Shown here in pieces: positions 21,452 to 50,323 of a DNA stretch of 64,000 nucleotides (the first letter of the stretch is position 1; every line of letters starts with the position of its first letter). The notes under the pieces are model-generated. The model did not search any database and was not told the DNA's origin. It was given only the letters and a program-made list of their open reading frames with translations. Where the stretch lies: positions 124,001 to 188,000 of the forward strand of contig NC_081154.1 of the NCBI RefSeq assembly GCF_958295425.1, given 5' to 3'. A program made the translations under genes and the position numbers. This DNA comes from Solea solea. Taxonomy: Eukaryota; Chordata; Actinopteri; Pleuronectiformes; Soleidae.

Positions 21452-22205
21452 CTGACACAGAATATTATTATTATTACGTCATATTGTATAATGATACATT
21501 GTTTTATTATGTCAATGATATTCTTCGAATTATTCTATAAACAAACATGCAGACAGAAATGAAAATTAGACACTATTGGTGAAGGGAGACGTCAAAAGAA
21601 CGCTATTCAAGTGACTTTACGCTAACATTAATTCATGCCGAATTAAAGAGCGAAACATTTTGGTTAAGGTGAAGTATTAAAACCACTTAAAATCACACGC
21701 GATCTCTTTCTGACACACGAGGGAACTTTACATACGCAGTTATGTCAGTGGAGTTCAGTGCGTACGTAAGTTCCAGTGAGTAAAATGTGCCGGTTTACGA
21801 GTGCAGAGAGTGCGGAGAGTTCTCCGCTAACACTCACGAACACGTTACAACGCACAACAACAACTCGGTCGGTTTAAATGAGCCTTCCTTAATTAGCTGT
21901 TAAACATGTGTGTTTGCTGTGTTTCGGCTAGCTGTTGCTAGCTGTTTAAACATAAAACCTGGAGAACGTGGAGGAAAAACGTCTGTAAACCAAAGACATT
22001 TAAAGTTTGAATCCCGTCACAAAAGTGTGAAAACACACAGAGTAGAAAGAAGATGAGAAGAAGAAAAGCAGACCTTTTCTCTGTTACTCAACAAACACGT
22101 TGTTGGTGGAAGAAATGACCTCGCGATGATTCTGCTTCCGGTTCAAATAACTTTGACGCTTCCTGCGGCAGGGAGATGATTCACTGCAGCTCACTTCCGC
22201 CTTCG
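21452..22205 (-). promoter_or_regulatory. heatr1: heatr1 5' UTR intron and promoter with two ETS sites
   Basis: The coding exon extends upstream to an acceptor at about 21451. A matching donor (AAAAG then GTCTGC) lies at 22074/22073, so a non-coding first exon probably covers about 22074-22150. On the minus strand ACCGGAAG (22135-22142) and CGGAAGTG (22192-22199) are consensus ETS/GABPA sites, and a TCGCGA core lies near 22121. No TATA box is seen. This is typical of a CpG-type housekeeping promoter. Confidence 0.55.
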
Positions 22206-22839
22206 CCTGTGTTTTAACAAAAACAACAACAATCACCATTTTCTTTTCAGACAGAGTTGGGCTTTAGTTATAAACGGTCAGAAAATTACGTCATTTAATT
22301 TGTGCAAATGACAATCTCTGTGAATACCGTACGTACGTTACGTAAATATTTCCACTCGCCATGACATTTTTTCACTTTTCTTCTTTCATGCCCTCAGTCA
22401 GCTGAGATGGGAACAGCGCCCCAGTGTAAAACACTGTGCTCCACTGTGCAGCCACCAACAGCACACTTGTCCCTCCGCGTTGACATAATACCGCTCTTCC
22501 TCCCTCGCCTGCACTCTCGCAGGGACAAGGTGGAGCTAAGGTGGAGCTAAGGTGGAGCTCTCCAAGTAAACTTACTGGTGGGTGGTAACATTCGCGGTGA
22601 AATGCGCATGCTATCGTCATAATGCGCAGGGAATTCAACATCGTGTGTTTTATCGCCTATACTTACACTAAGGGGGACCCCGAAAACATGACTGAGTATT
22701 CTTTTACCACACTTTGGCGACTGGTAGGGCCTCCAGAGTCCCAAATATAAGTATTTAAATGATTAAAAAGTTGATTTTGCATAATATGTCCCCTTTAAGA
22801 TAATGTACCTTTAACCCAGATTAGAGGGTTAGATTAGAT

Positions 22840-22875
<36 letters not shown>

Positions 22876-22900
22876 CAGACAGCCAGACAGACAGACAGCA
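22206..22900. other. Intergenic, includes a TE-like block and a GATA/GACA microsatellite
   Basis: No gene is seen. The stretch ending gcataatatgtcccctttaa (about 22779-22798) matches, in reverse, a terminal sequence common in fish interspersed repeats, so 22380-22800 is probably a degenerate element. At 22845-22900 lies (GATA)n followed by (GACA)n. Confidence 0.5.
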
Positions 22901-22962
22901 TAGTTTTTTCACATGATTTTTTATTTAAACAGATCAAACTTGTTTCAGTCACATGATAAAGC

Positions 22963-22968
22963 TTTATT
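22963..22968 (-). terminator. Distal AATAAA candidate for prkg1
   Basis: AATAAA on the minus strand, preceded by GTTC and followed by GCTTTATC. If used, the prkg1 3' UTR is about 1.9 kb. A nearer signal at 24728-24733 would give a short 3' UTR. Confidence 0.4.
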
Positions 22969-24334
22969 GAACTGAGACTCTGCAGCTACTGAGGCGTTCA
23001 TGTAAATAATACATAACAATCATCATATCCATGAAACAGTATCATCTCAATATATACAAAAATATCACTGTCGTTTCCATAAAGCACAAACTAATCTGAA
23101 CGTTCATCTTTATTCACTTTGAACGTCGCGTCGTAGTGATTTACGTAAACGTCCCAAAAAACAAAGAAACTTGATTGGGCCCATTTGTTGGTGTCTTGAC
23201 TCTAGTCTGCCCTCTGGTGGTGGCAAAAACTGTTATCACCAATATTTTCATGCAGAGTTTAAAGAACGTTTAAAGAAATCACATCTTTGATGGATTTACA
23301 AAAAGATCACAGCAGACGATAAAAGTGAAAAAACTACAGTTACTTTTACAGAGGGGCACGAAATACTGGATCAATACAACGAATCACGTCCACCTCAAAT
23401 CTGAGCTTTGTCAATTTATAGATATAAAGAATATGATGTTTGTGGTTTTGAGTGAACACTTTTATCTCTGACACCAGCCAGAAGGTGGCGCTGACTCTGA
23501 AATCAAGTCTAAAAACAGCAACTACACCATGAGCTTCAAAAATCTCAATACACATGAAAACAAAGAATAAGAAATGGAAGCATGTCACGCTCACGTGCAA
23601 ACAATGCTGCCAAACTAGAATGATCGTGAAGTTTAACACCACTGCTCCCATCCTTCATCAGGGGGAGGCAAAGCTCCTCTGACACCCAAACATTTTCTTC
23701 TTCTGTCTTCCGATTTCAAATATCCCGCAACAGAAACGAGAAGTGAAGGCATCGCGGTGACCCGAAGGTCGGACGTCGTCCAGAACCTAAGCCTGGACTG
23801 CTGACGTCAAACACCAGGTGGCAGCAGAACAGTCTCCCTCAGAGGGGTCAAAGTTCAAGTGTCGCTCAGTGGTTTTCCGTTGGCTGCAGAGGACTTTCTG
23901 TAGTGTGATGTCATTGGCAAGGATCTGGGGGCAGAGCTGAAGCTCATCTGGAGCAATGTTCTCTGTTGGTTAGTTTGACCTGTAAATGTTCCTTCTACTC
24001 ACTTTCAACCAGGTCCAGAAACCCTCCAAGATCTCAGCTGGTCTCAGGAAGACAAGATCAAACTCTAGGGTCCTGAGGGTCTGGAACTTGAGGGACAGTT
24101 GCTGTCTCTACAGATCTGGCCTTGACCAGTCCTGCTCCTAAAACACTTAGTGACAACTTCTGCCCAACACCTCCACATAGACCAGCTTCTTTCAGAAACT
24201 TGATAAAACCTTCTTTGTGGAAACATCTGAGCCAAGGATGGAAGAACTTAGAGCCAGAAACCAGAGACTGGAAGAAACTGAAACTGGAGACTGGAAACTG
24301 AAGTGTTGCTCTGGCACATTTTATTGGCCGGACC

Positions 24335-24500
24335 ATTCCGGGCGCCTGAGAACGTTCTGGACGCCTGAGAATGTTCTGGACATCTAAGAACGTTCCAGAC
24401 GTCTAAGAACGTTCCAGACGTCTGAGAATGTTCCGGACGCCTGAGAACATTCCGGACATCTGAGAACGTTCCGGACGTTTGAGAACATTCCGGATGTCTG
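24335..24500. repeat. Short tandem array with GAAnnTTC dyads
   Basis: About eight units of 18-20 bp read GAACGTTCCAGACGTCT with variants such as GAATGTTCCGGACG. Each unit has an inverted GAA/TTC pair, as in heat-shock elements, often followed by a partial third GA(A). It lies about 350-500 bp past the prkg1 stop. Confidence 0.85.
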
Positions 24501-24727
24501 ACAGAATCCAGCAAAATGACACCGGTCGTAAATATTTTCATGGACTCCAGATATTTCTGTGTCCCATTTCCAGCTCTGAGGTGTTGGAGAACCATGAACC
24601 AGTCCAGATCCATTGACAAAAGGAGTCCTGTTTGACCGACAAGGGTTTGAGTTCGGGTTAAGCTCCTCCTCCTCTCCCCATCATCTACAAACCTCTGCAT
24701 TTAGTCAAACACTCAAATAATGAAAGG

Positions 24728-24733
24728 TTTATT
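24728..24733 (-). terminator. Proximal AATAAA candidate for prkg1
   Basis: CTGTGAATAAACC on the minus strand, about 110 bases after the prkg1 stop codon. Confidence 0.45.
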
Positions 24734-24843
24734 CACAGGGAGGAGCAACAATCGTCCATTAAAGGCTCCACAGAGTCTTGTTGAAACGTCCACTTCTTCA
24801 TCTTTGCAGGCTTCGTGATTTGGTGTGAGCTGGGGGCGGAGCT

Positions 24844-41675
<16,832 letters not shown>

Positions 41676-42500
41676 CAGTCCAGAGGGGGGAGCTGAGGAG
41701 TTCTCAGAACTACTGCGGATACCCAGGGTCTCTGTCGGGTTCTGTGTGAGATCTTGGGGGTCCTTGACTCCTCCCACTGTCCCCAGGTCTTCACTGGGTG
41801 TTCTGGGATCCACAGAACTCAGATGCCTTCAAGTCTTTCAGGTTCTAGACTGATCTTTTGAGTTGTCCAAGGTGAAGGTTTTGAACTGGAGCCAAACATT
41901 TCCAAAATTCTGATGATGGAAGAGGATAGGAGGACAGGAGGACAGGAGCTGTTGTCTCACACTGTAGTCATCAGTCAGAAAATCTCCAAGATTCCTCCAG
42001 ATTCTCAGCTCTTGAAGGTTCCTCCTTCTTCTTCATGTCTCCAGCTTCTTCTCTGGTTCTTCTTCTTCTCCAGGGTCCACCAGGATCCTCGTTTTAGCTT
42101 AAAGAGAACAGACGTGGACAGACGTGGACACTTGAGACACAAAGTGAGAGCAGGAGGAAACTTGCAGGTAACTGAGAGTCTCCGTCTCCAGTGTGGACGC
42201 AGCCGCTCACTCTTCCGCTGGAGAAGAAAAAAAAAAAGAGCCGCGACTTTGAATCCGCAGAGGAAAGAAAAGTGTCGTGATTCGCGCGGAAACACGCGGA
42301 CAACGTGGTCCACGTGGACCGAGACTCGAACAGAACCGGGACCGATGAGACCTCTGTCCACGTGAGTTTGTGCTGCGCGAGCCGAGAGTTTGAGGTATAA
42401 ACTGATCCAGCGCGAGAGGAAGATGAAGATGATGAAGACGAGGAGGAGGAAGAGGAGGAGGGGGCACAGGTCTGTGGATCTGGTCTCGTTTAATCAGCTT
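41676..42500 (-). promoter_or_regulatory. prkg1: prkg1 5' leader and likely promoter region
   Basis: From the prkg1 ATG to about 42500 the sequence is GC-richer, with several CpGs (ccgcgactttgaatccgcag, cgtgattcgcgcggaaacac). It holds a polypyrimidine and GAGGAGGAAGAGG stretch near 42420-42460 and no obvious TATA box. The transcription start cannot be placed by eye. Confidence 0.4.
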
Positions 42501-42704
42501 CATTAGTTTAATCCGTTTAACGCAGAGCAGCAGGTTTTAGACCAGAGGGGGCGGGGCTTATCCTCCTCCTATTCATCACTTCACTACAAAACCATTCATC
42601 TGACGATTTTTCATCCGTTCATCAGATGTTTTATTTTCATATATTTATATGTAAACATTCATAAATATTAACATTTATAAATATAAATAAATATTATATA
42701 CATG

Positions 42705-43081
42705 TAGAGCTGCAACTAACGATTATTTTCATAATTGATTAATCTGTCGATTATTTTCTCGATGAATCGATGAATCGTTTGGTCCATAAAATATCAGAAA
42801 AACATAAAAAATGTTGATCGGTGCTCGTCAAACCTGGAAATGATGATGTTCTCAAATGTCTTGTTTTTTCCACAAACCAAAATGATTGACTTTTAATGAT
42901 TTATTTGTTATCCAGAGCAAAGAAATGAAGATAATATTCATATTTAAGAAGCTTAAACAATCAGAAATCTTGTTTTAATCATGAAAAAAGCTTAAAACCG
43001 ATTAGTCAATTATCAAAATAGTTGTCGATTAATTTAGTAATCGATTAATAATCGATTCATCGATTAATCGTTTCAGCTCTA
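42705..43081 (+). mobile_element. hAT-type MITE, complete, 377 bp with 8-bp target duplication
   Basis: Inverted termini TAGAGCTGCAAC...GTTTCAGCTCTA are flanked by perfect 8-bp duplications tatacatg (42697-42704 and 43082-43089). An 8-bp duplication and TAGAG-type ends are characteristic of hAT transposons. There is no coding capacity. Truncated relatives lie at 27990-28176 and 56714-56971. Confidence 0.88.
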
Positions 43082-44196
43082 TATACATGAATAAATATAA
43101 TATGAATAGATATTATACAAATAAATATTAATATATAAATAATTATAAATATTAATATATACATATAAATATAAATAAATATGAGTCGGAGGATTTTTAT
43201 TAAAAACAGATTTTATTTTGTAAAATGTAATGTTTTAGAATAAAGAAAAAAAACCTTGATTTTGTTTCATGAATTTTATTAAGTTTATAAAAAAGTATTT
43301 AAAAAAACATAAAAAAAAAAAACAGTAAACTAATGTTAGTTAACTGTGGTTATTTAACCACAGTAAAACCGCTTCATATTCATGTTATTAATTATTAAAA
43401 ACCTTAAACAATTCTTTGTTCTGACGTCACATCCTGATGTTTATTTATTTATTTATTTATTTATGTAAAAGTAAAGATTTACATCGACTCTAACGTGTGT
43501 GCGTGTATTCTGTGGCGCCCTCTGGCGTCAAACATGAGAAAAACACCTGAACAAAAAACACTAAGACATATTTTTCACTTTAAGCAAAGTCATTTATGAA
43601 TTATTAAAAATAGTTTCACAATAAAAGCTCGTCCTCATCAGTTCATCGTTGACTTTTGTCTGTTAATGTTAAAAACTCTCTTAAAACTAATAATAATATA
43701 ACTCTTACTTTAAATCATACACTAACAGGTGAATAAGGTGATGAATTAGTAATAAAACATTTATTGTAACCATTTTTATTCATTTAAAATTGCAACAATA
43801 ATCAAAGAACTACAAATACATAAACTATAACTAAATTATATTTGATTAAATATGAGTCAAGTCAAATCACTTCTTTCACACAAAATTCAATTTATTAAAC
43901 AAATAATAAAATAAAGAGATTAAACTGTGACAAAAGAACAATAAAATAAAATAATAAATCATTCATCATCATTATTTGTACTTTAACTAAGTTATTGTTT
44001 GTTGATTCAACACATTTATTGAGTTTTTAAATCTGAGAACACAGGTTGCAAACATCCATTTTTTTTTTAGAAACCGTCTCTAAAACAGTGGTGTGGCTAA
44101 TGCTAACCAGGCTATGTAGCTGTTAGCTGCCATGTGGGCTAACAAAATGTCTGTGTGTGTGTGTGTCTTTGGCTGACTGTCATTGTCTGGTCTTCA

Positions 44197-44197
<1 letters not shown>

Positions 44198-44237
<40 letters not shown>

Positions 44238-44257
44238 GACAGACAGCTGTGTGTATT

Positions 44258-44292
<35 letters not shown>
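44198..44292. repeat. Inverted microsatellite pair (CA)n / (GT)n
   Basis: A CA run of about 18 units is followed after about 25 bp by a GT run of similar length, so the two can pair as a hairpin. Confidence 0.85.
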
Positions 44293-44294
<2 letters not shown>

Positions 44295-44814
44295 ACAGAT
44301 AGCAGTGGGTTAAACATTAACGTTAGCAGCTCATAAAGCTAACACCAGGACAGTGAACCTTTGGAGTTTGATATGATGTGATCACACACACACACACAGA
44401 GAGAGTTCAGAATGACACAGCTCTGATCAGAGGAGGTGATCTCTGAAATTGCTCAGGTGAGTTTTTATTTTTACTGAAATCATTTTCATTTTATTTTGAA
44501 AAACAGACAGAGTGTGTGTGTGTGTGCGTCTATTGCTGCTTATTCAAAAGAGTCAAAGAGAAAGGGAGAGAGAGACACAGAGAGAGTGAAGGTCTCTCTG
44601 TGTTTGCTAGTTAATTCATACGTTCATAACCATGATGTCACTGTGGTGAGAACATGATGGTTTGAATAACAGCTGTTGCATAAAAACAAGAATCATCACA
44701 AAAATAAATGTTTAACTGTCTTTTATTTTTATTTTATATTTAACATTGAACTAAAAATAAATCTGATTGTTTTATAATGACTGTTATTTTGTCACTGAAC
44801 GTAAGAGAATCTAC

Positions 44815-45965
44815 GTCACATGATCTCGTCTTTATCTACGTCACATGATCTTGTCTTTATCTACGTCACATGATCTCGTCTTTATCTACGTCTCATTATC
44901 GCGTCTTTATCTACGTCTCATGATCGCGTCTTTATCTACGTCACATGATCTCGTCTTTATCTACGTCACATGATCGTGTCTCGATCTCCGTCACATGATC
45001 TCGTCTTTATCGACGTCACATGATCGCATCTTTATCTACGTCACATGATCTTGTCTTTATCTACGTCACATGATCACGTCTCTATCTCGTCACATGATCT
45101 CCGTCACATGATCGCATCTCTATCTCCGTCACATGATCACGTCTTTATCTACGTCACATGATCGCGTCTTTATCAGTGTCACATGATCTCGTCTTTATCT
45201 ACGTCACATGATCTCGTCTTTATCTGTCACATGATCGCGTCTTTATCTGTCACATGATCGCGTCTTTATCAGTGTCACATGATCTCGTCTTTATCTACGT
45301 CACATGATCTCGTCTTTATCTACGTCACATGATCGTGTCTCGATCTCCGTCACATGATCTCGTCTTTATCTACGTCACATGATCTCGTCTTTATCTACGT
45401 CACATGATCGTGTCTCGATCTCCGTCACATGATCGTCTTTATCTACGTCACATGATCGCGTCTTTATCTGTCACATGATCGCGTCTTTATCTCCGTCATA
45501 TGATCGTCTTTATCTACGTCACATGATCACGTCTTTATCTACGTCACATGATCACGTCTTTATCTCCGTCACATGATTGCGTCTTTATCTCCGTCACATG
45601 ATCGCGTCTTTAGCTACGTCACATGATCGCGTCTTTAGCTACGTCACATGATCGCGTCTTTATCTACGTCACATGATCGCGTCTTTATCTACGTCACATG
45701 ATCGTCTTTATCTCCGTCACATGATCGCGTCTTTATCTCCGTCACATGATCGCGTCTTTATCTACGTCACATGATCGTCTTTATCTCCGTCACATGATCG
45801 CGTCTTTATCTCCGTCACATGATCGCGTCTCTGTCTCCGTCACATGATCGCGTCTTTATCTACGTCACATGATCGTCTTTATCTACGTCACATGATCGCA
45901 TCTTTATCTACATCACATGATCTTGTCTTTATCTACATCACATGATCGCGTCTTTATCTACGTCA
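44815..45965 (-). repeat. Satellite array B, same unit as array A, inverted
   Basis: Roughly 47 copies of tctttatctacgtcacatga with gatcgcg or gatctcg junctions. They are the reverse complement of the unit at 13515-14606. The array lies 0.8-1.9 kb upstream of a1cf. It ends directly in the dispersed repeat ttgtgtcactgacgtcaa. Confidence 0.95.
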
Positions 45966-46122
45966 CTTTGTGTCACTGACGTCAATCTGAACGTTGGATT
46001 TCAAACACTGAAGAGACAAAATCAGACATTTGAACCTAGTGATGGAGGCAGCAGTGGATCAACAACTCCTGTGTGTGTGTGATGTTAAAATCGCTGGTTT
46101 TCTCCATGAGGTTTGGTGTGGG

Positions 46123-46165
<43 letters not shown>
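45960..46165 (+). repeat. Dispersed repeat, copy 3, plus SINE-tail block
   Basis: It contains gtgtcactgacgtcaatctg, aaaatcagacatttgaacct and gatggaggcagcagtgg, followed by aaaatcgctggttttctcca and gaggtttggtgtggg, then (GT)n. The second half matches the body of the SINE at 31384-31550. Confidence 0.7.
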
Positions 46166-46739
46166 GCTCAGATTAGCTTTAGTCCAAGGTTACACATTAG
46201 CGTTACAGGCTAAGTTAACAAAGTTTAAGCACCATCACATTTTAGCTACATATTAGCTTTAGAGGCTAAGTTAGCTGAGGTAGATCACATCTGAGACCTG
46301 GTCTTAGGTTTAAAGGTTCAGGTTTTAGTCGTCCAGAACCTGAATGAGAACAAAGCTGTGAGTGTATCCTCAGTGTTTTTGGTGTCCACAGTGTCTTCAG
46401 TGTCTGTCAATCATTAGAGGACAGACCTTGACCTCAGTATCTGAGGAAAAAAAACAAGCTTCAGCGTTTTCTACTGGACGCACATGCATGCACACACACA
46501 TGCACGCACACAGACACACACACACGCACACACACAAGCACACGCGCACACACACACAAAAAAAACAAAAACATTTCTGAATTTTTAGTTTTTTTGAATT
46601 TCTTGTTAAAATATCGTCATATTTTAGCTGTTTCCTGTTTAGCAGAGTCACTGTTCCAATCCTCATATTGTGTGTGTGTGTGTGTTTCCAGTGAGCACCT
46701 TTAATTTCCCTGATTCACATTCACTGTCAATCAAATCCA

Positions 46740-49700
46740 ATGGAAACCAATCAGAAAGTGAACCAGGACGGAGGAGGGTTGGGCCCGCAGAAGGAGGCGG
46801 CGCTGCGGCTGCTGACACAACGCACCAGATACCAACTGCGGCAGGTAGAAAACTGTGGCTCCGCCCCCTACATGCATTTGAATGTTGTGAATAATCAAGA
46901 CTTGCAGACTGATTCTGCCCTCCTCTTCCTTTGATATCTAACCTCTGTGATTCAGGAGAACGGTCAGCGGCGGTATGGCGGTCCACCGCCGGACTGGGAC
47001 GGTACTCCACCAGAGAGAGGCAGCGAGATCTTTGTGGGGAAATTACCACGAGATCTGTTTGAAGACGAACTGGTTCCACTGTGTGAGAAGGTGAGAGGAC
47101 TAAAGTCCAGGACCGTGGTGGTCGTTAGAACGGGTTCTGATTTTACTCTTGCTTTCAGTTTGGGAAAATCTATGAAGTGAGGATGATGATGGACTTTAAC
47201 GGGAACAACCGAGGTTACGCCTTCGTTACCTTCAGCACGAAGCAGGAGGCCAAAGCAGCCATCAAGCAGCTCAACAACTATGAGATCAGGTCAGGATCTG
47301 GTTCCAGTCCCCTCCGCATTCGCAGCGATCCAAACCCTTAACAAATTTCTTTATCACTGCAGGAACGGTCGCCTCCTCGGCGTCTGTGCCAGCGTGGACA
47401 ACTGCCGGCTGTTTGTGGGCGGGATTCCCAAAACCAAGAAGCGTGAGGAGATCCTGACTGAGATGAGGAAGGTCACCGAGGGGGTGATGGATGTCATCGT
47501 CTACCCCAGCGCCGCCGACAAATCCAAGAACCGAGGTTTTGCGTTTGTCGAGTACGAGAGCCACCGAGCCGCTGCCATGGCCCGACGCAAACTTTTGCCA
47601 GGTATCAAATCCTCAACCTTCACTCAGCTTCATCAGTGACTAGGTCCACAGCCAAAGTCCTGACATTCACCCTGAACTCTTCATCACATTAAAGACCAGG
47701 TGATAAAAATGTCTGGTGTGGACGGACAGAGAGGACATTAGCTGTTAGCAAACCTCACACATTTAAACATGTTGTGAGAGATAAGATACAGCAACTGGAT
47801 TATTGCTTCATGATCCTGGCTCAGCAAGGGTTCTGAAGTGAAGTTGAGTCCAGACGTTCTCCAGAGTTTTCCTGATCACATAAGAAGCCTGTCGTGGTAG
47901 AGAATCAGGCTCAGAGAAGTCCAGGAGAGGGGCGGAGCCTGGGTTAAGCTGGAGGAGAATGAAAAACCTTTGTATTCTCATATTTACTCGCTCTCTCTTC
48001 ACAATTGTCCAGACTGACTCAGGGGTGTTTGCATGTTCTCTCAGTGCGCAGGTGGGTTCTCTCCAGGTTCTCCAGGTTCCTCCCACAGTCCAAAAACATA
48101 CAAAACTGGGGATTAGACTATTTGGACATTGAAAAATTGCCTGGAGAGTGAATAGTATGTCCAGTGATGGACTGGTATGGTGTGACCCTGCTGTCAGATG
48201 ACCCTCAAGTGGAGGATTAAGTGGTAGAAAATGGATAAATGGTCCAGACATCAGGTTATGGATTAGTGCTCATGCAAAAACAAGTCTTCTGTGACACAGG
48301 TCGTATTCAGTTGTGGGGTCATGCCATCGCCGTGGACTGGGCGGAACCAGAGGTGGAGGTTGACGAGGACACCATGGCAAGTGTGAAGATACTGTACGTT
48401 AGGAACCTGATGCTGCAGACGACAGAGGAGACCATCGAGAAGGAGTTCAACAGCCTCAAACCAGGTACCGAGCCAGATGTCACATTGTTCTTGATCCAGG
48501 AACGTAAACCAGACTAAGATTCAACAAACCTGAACCGAAAGAGGGTTTTGCTTTACAGGTGCAGTGGAGCGAGTGAAGAAGATCAGAGACTACGCCTTTG
48601 TCCATTTCACTCAGAGAGAAGACGCCATCAACGCCATGAACACTCTCAATGGGAAGGTCAGTGAACCACCAGAGTCCACCAGGGTCCACATCAAGTGTTA
48701 ACACATGGTTACACAGTGGAAGGAGTTAACCTGTGTTCTCCTCCACACTTCAGGTGGTGGACGGGTCTCCTATCGAGGTGACTCTGGCCAAGCCAGTGGA
48801 CAAGGACAGTTATGTTCGTTACACCAGAGGGACGGGAGGACGAGGAGCATCTCTGCTGCAGACGGACTACACCGCCTATCCTGTAGGACAGGTACTACAC
48901 CTTAACACACCACAGACTCTGAGCTGGGTTCATGAGGCACACATGCTGCTGTGTCGACTGTCGGTTCACTCAACAAATCAGATTCAGGTCGTCCAGACTC
49001 AGCAGATCCTGTTAACAACTTACACCATCTAGTGGACAAAGGGAATTATGACACTGTCAGGGTCTCCAGACTTTCACAAGGTGACAGTGATGTTTCTCAA
49101 CCTTAAAGGGATAGTTCCAGCTTTTTAAGTGTGGTTATATGACACACACACACACACACTCACTCTCCCACACCAAAGTCCAGCAGGGGGCGCTCACAAA
49201 TTCTTTCCTCTCTGCAGGTGTACGAGCCCTCTGCCGCGTACCTTGGTGCGCCCGTGTTTTACGCCCCCCAGGCCTACGCTGCTATTCCCGGTCAGTTCCG
49301 CTTCCCAACAGCAAAGGCTCACATCGGCGGTCGTGGTCTGATCCGGACGCCATCTGTTCGAGGTGAGGAAAACTAATCAATAACCGCACACAAGACTATT
49401 TATAATCAATGACAGATTTTATATGATCTTAAACTGAGAATCACCCGTGATCCATGTAATCAGCATTAATGTATGGTTGCCATGACCACTGCTGTGGTAC
49501 CAGCCCTGGGTAGATGTGGGTGGAGCTGAGTTACCATGGCGACCACTGTGCCTTCTTCTTCTCCGGTTGATTTCCGGTGATTTGATTGATTTCACTGCCT
49601 TTTCGATCTCCTGTAGAAATTTACATGACCTTACCTGTAGGGGCTGCCGGGGTGCGGGGGCTGGGTGGGCGGGGCTACCTGGCCTATACCGCCGGGGGCG

Positions 49701-50271
49701 GAGCTGTGGGTCGAGGCAGCGGCGGCGCTTCATCTTATGGACTGAAGGCGGACAAGCAGCTGGAGGAGAAGCTGTACGATCTGCTGCCCGGCATGGAGCT
49801 GACCCCCTTGAACCTGAAGACCGGAGCCATCAAACCTGCGCCACAGGTAACAAGAGACACCTGAGACACTGAGCAGGACACAGATGTGACCATCTCACCG
49901 TCTGCTGTCAAAGGTCAAGAAACGACCATCAAACAAACATCATGAAGTTTTGCATGTGTTGGATCCTTCAGATTCTATGAAGAACCAAACCCTTCACACT
50001 GTACATTAGAATGTTTCAAAAGTCCCTTCTTCCTTTCCCTGACGTGTCCCTGACTTGTCCCAGGTTCTGGAGGAGTTGTGTCAGAAGAATAACTGGGGGC
50101 AACCCGTATATCAGCTTCACTCTGCCATTGGTCCAGATCAGAGACAACTGTTCCTCTACAAGATCACAGTACCAGCTCTTGCGACGCAGTACCCTAATGT
50201 GTACAGTATACCACTGATACTACTGAAGCTAATGATGCTAATACAACTAAAGCTACTGCTACTGACCACAG

Positions 50272-50323
<52 letters not shown>

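Larger units (their letters stand above)
22969..24843 (-). other. prkg1: Likely prkg1 3' UTR and downstream sequence
   Basis: No open frame with recognisable content is present. The interval contains the GAA/TTC dyad array at 24335-24500 and otherwise unique AT-moderate sequence. It is assigned as 3' UTR only by position between the prkg1 stop and the distal AATAAA. Confidence 0.4.
42501..44800. other. AT-rich intergenic region between prkg1 and a1cf
   Basis: No gene is seen. It holds the hAT MITE at 42705-43081, long AT-rich stretches, and a (CA)n...(GT)n inverted microsatellite pair at 44198-44292. Confidence 0.6.

Noticed and set aside
24058..24700. Small minus-strand genes downstream of prkg1
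   Set aside because: The frames overlap the GAA/TTC array and probable 3' UTR, and show no recognisable protein features.
41676..41813. A 46-codon N-terminal extension of prkg1
   Set aside because: The upstream frame is open but has no in-frame ATG in this exon; the canonical MGTLRDLQ start matches the beta isoform.
41814..46700. The alternative prkg1 alpha first exon
   Set aside because: No frame resembling the alpha leucine zipper was found on the minus strand; it may lie outside the window or be absent.
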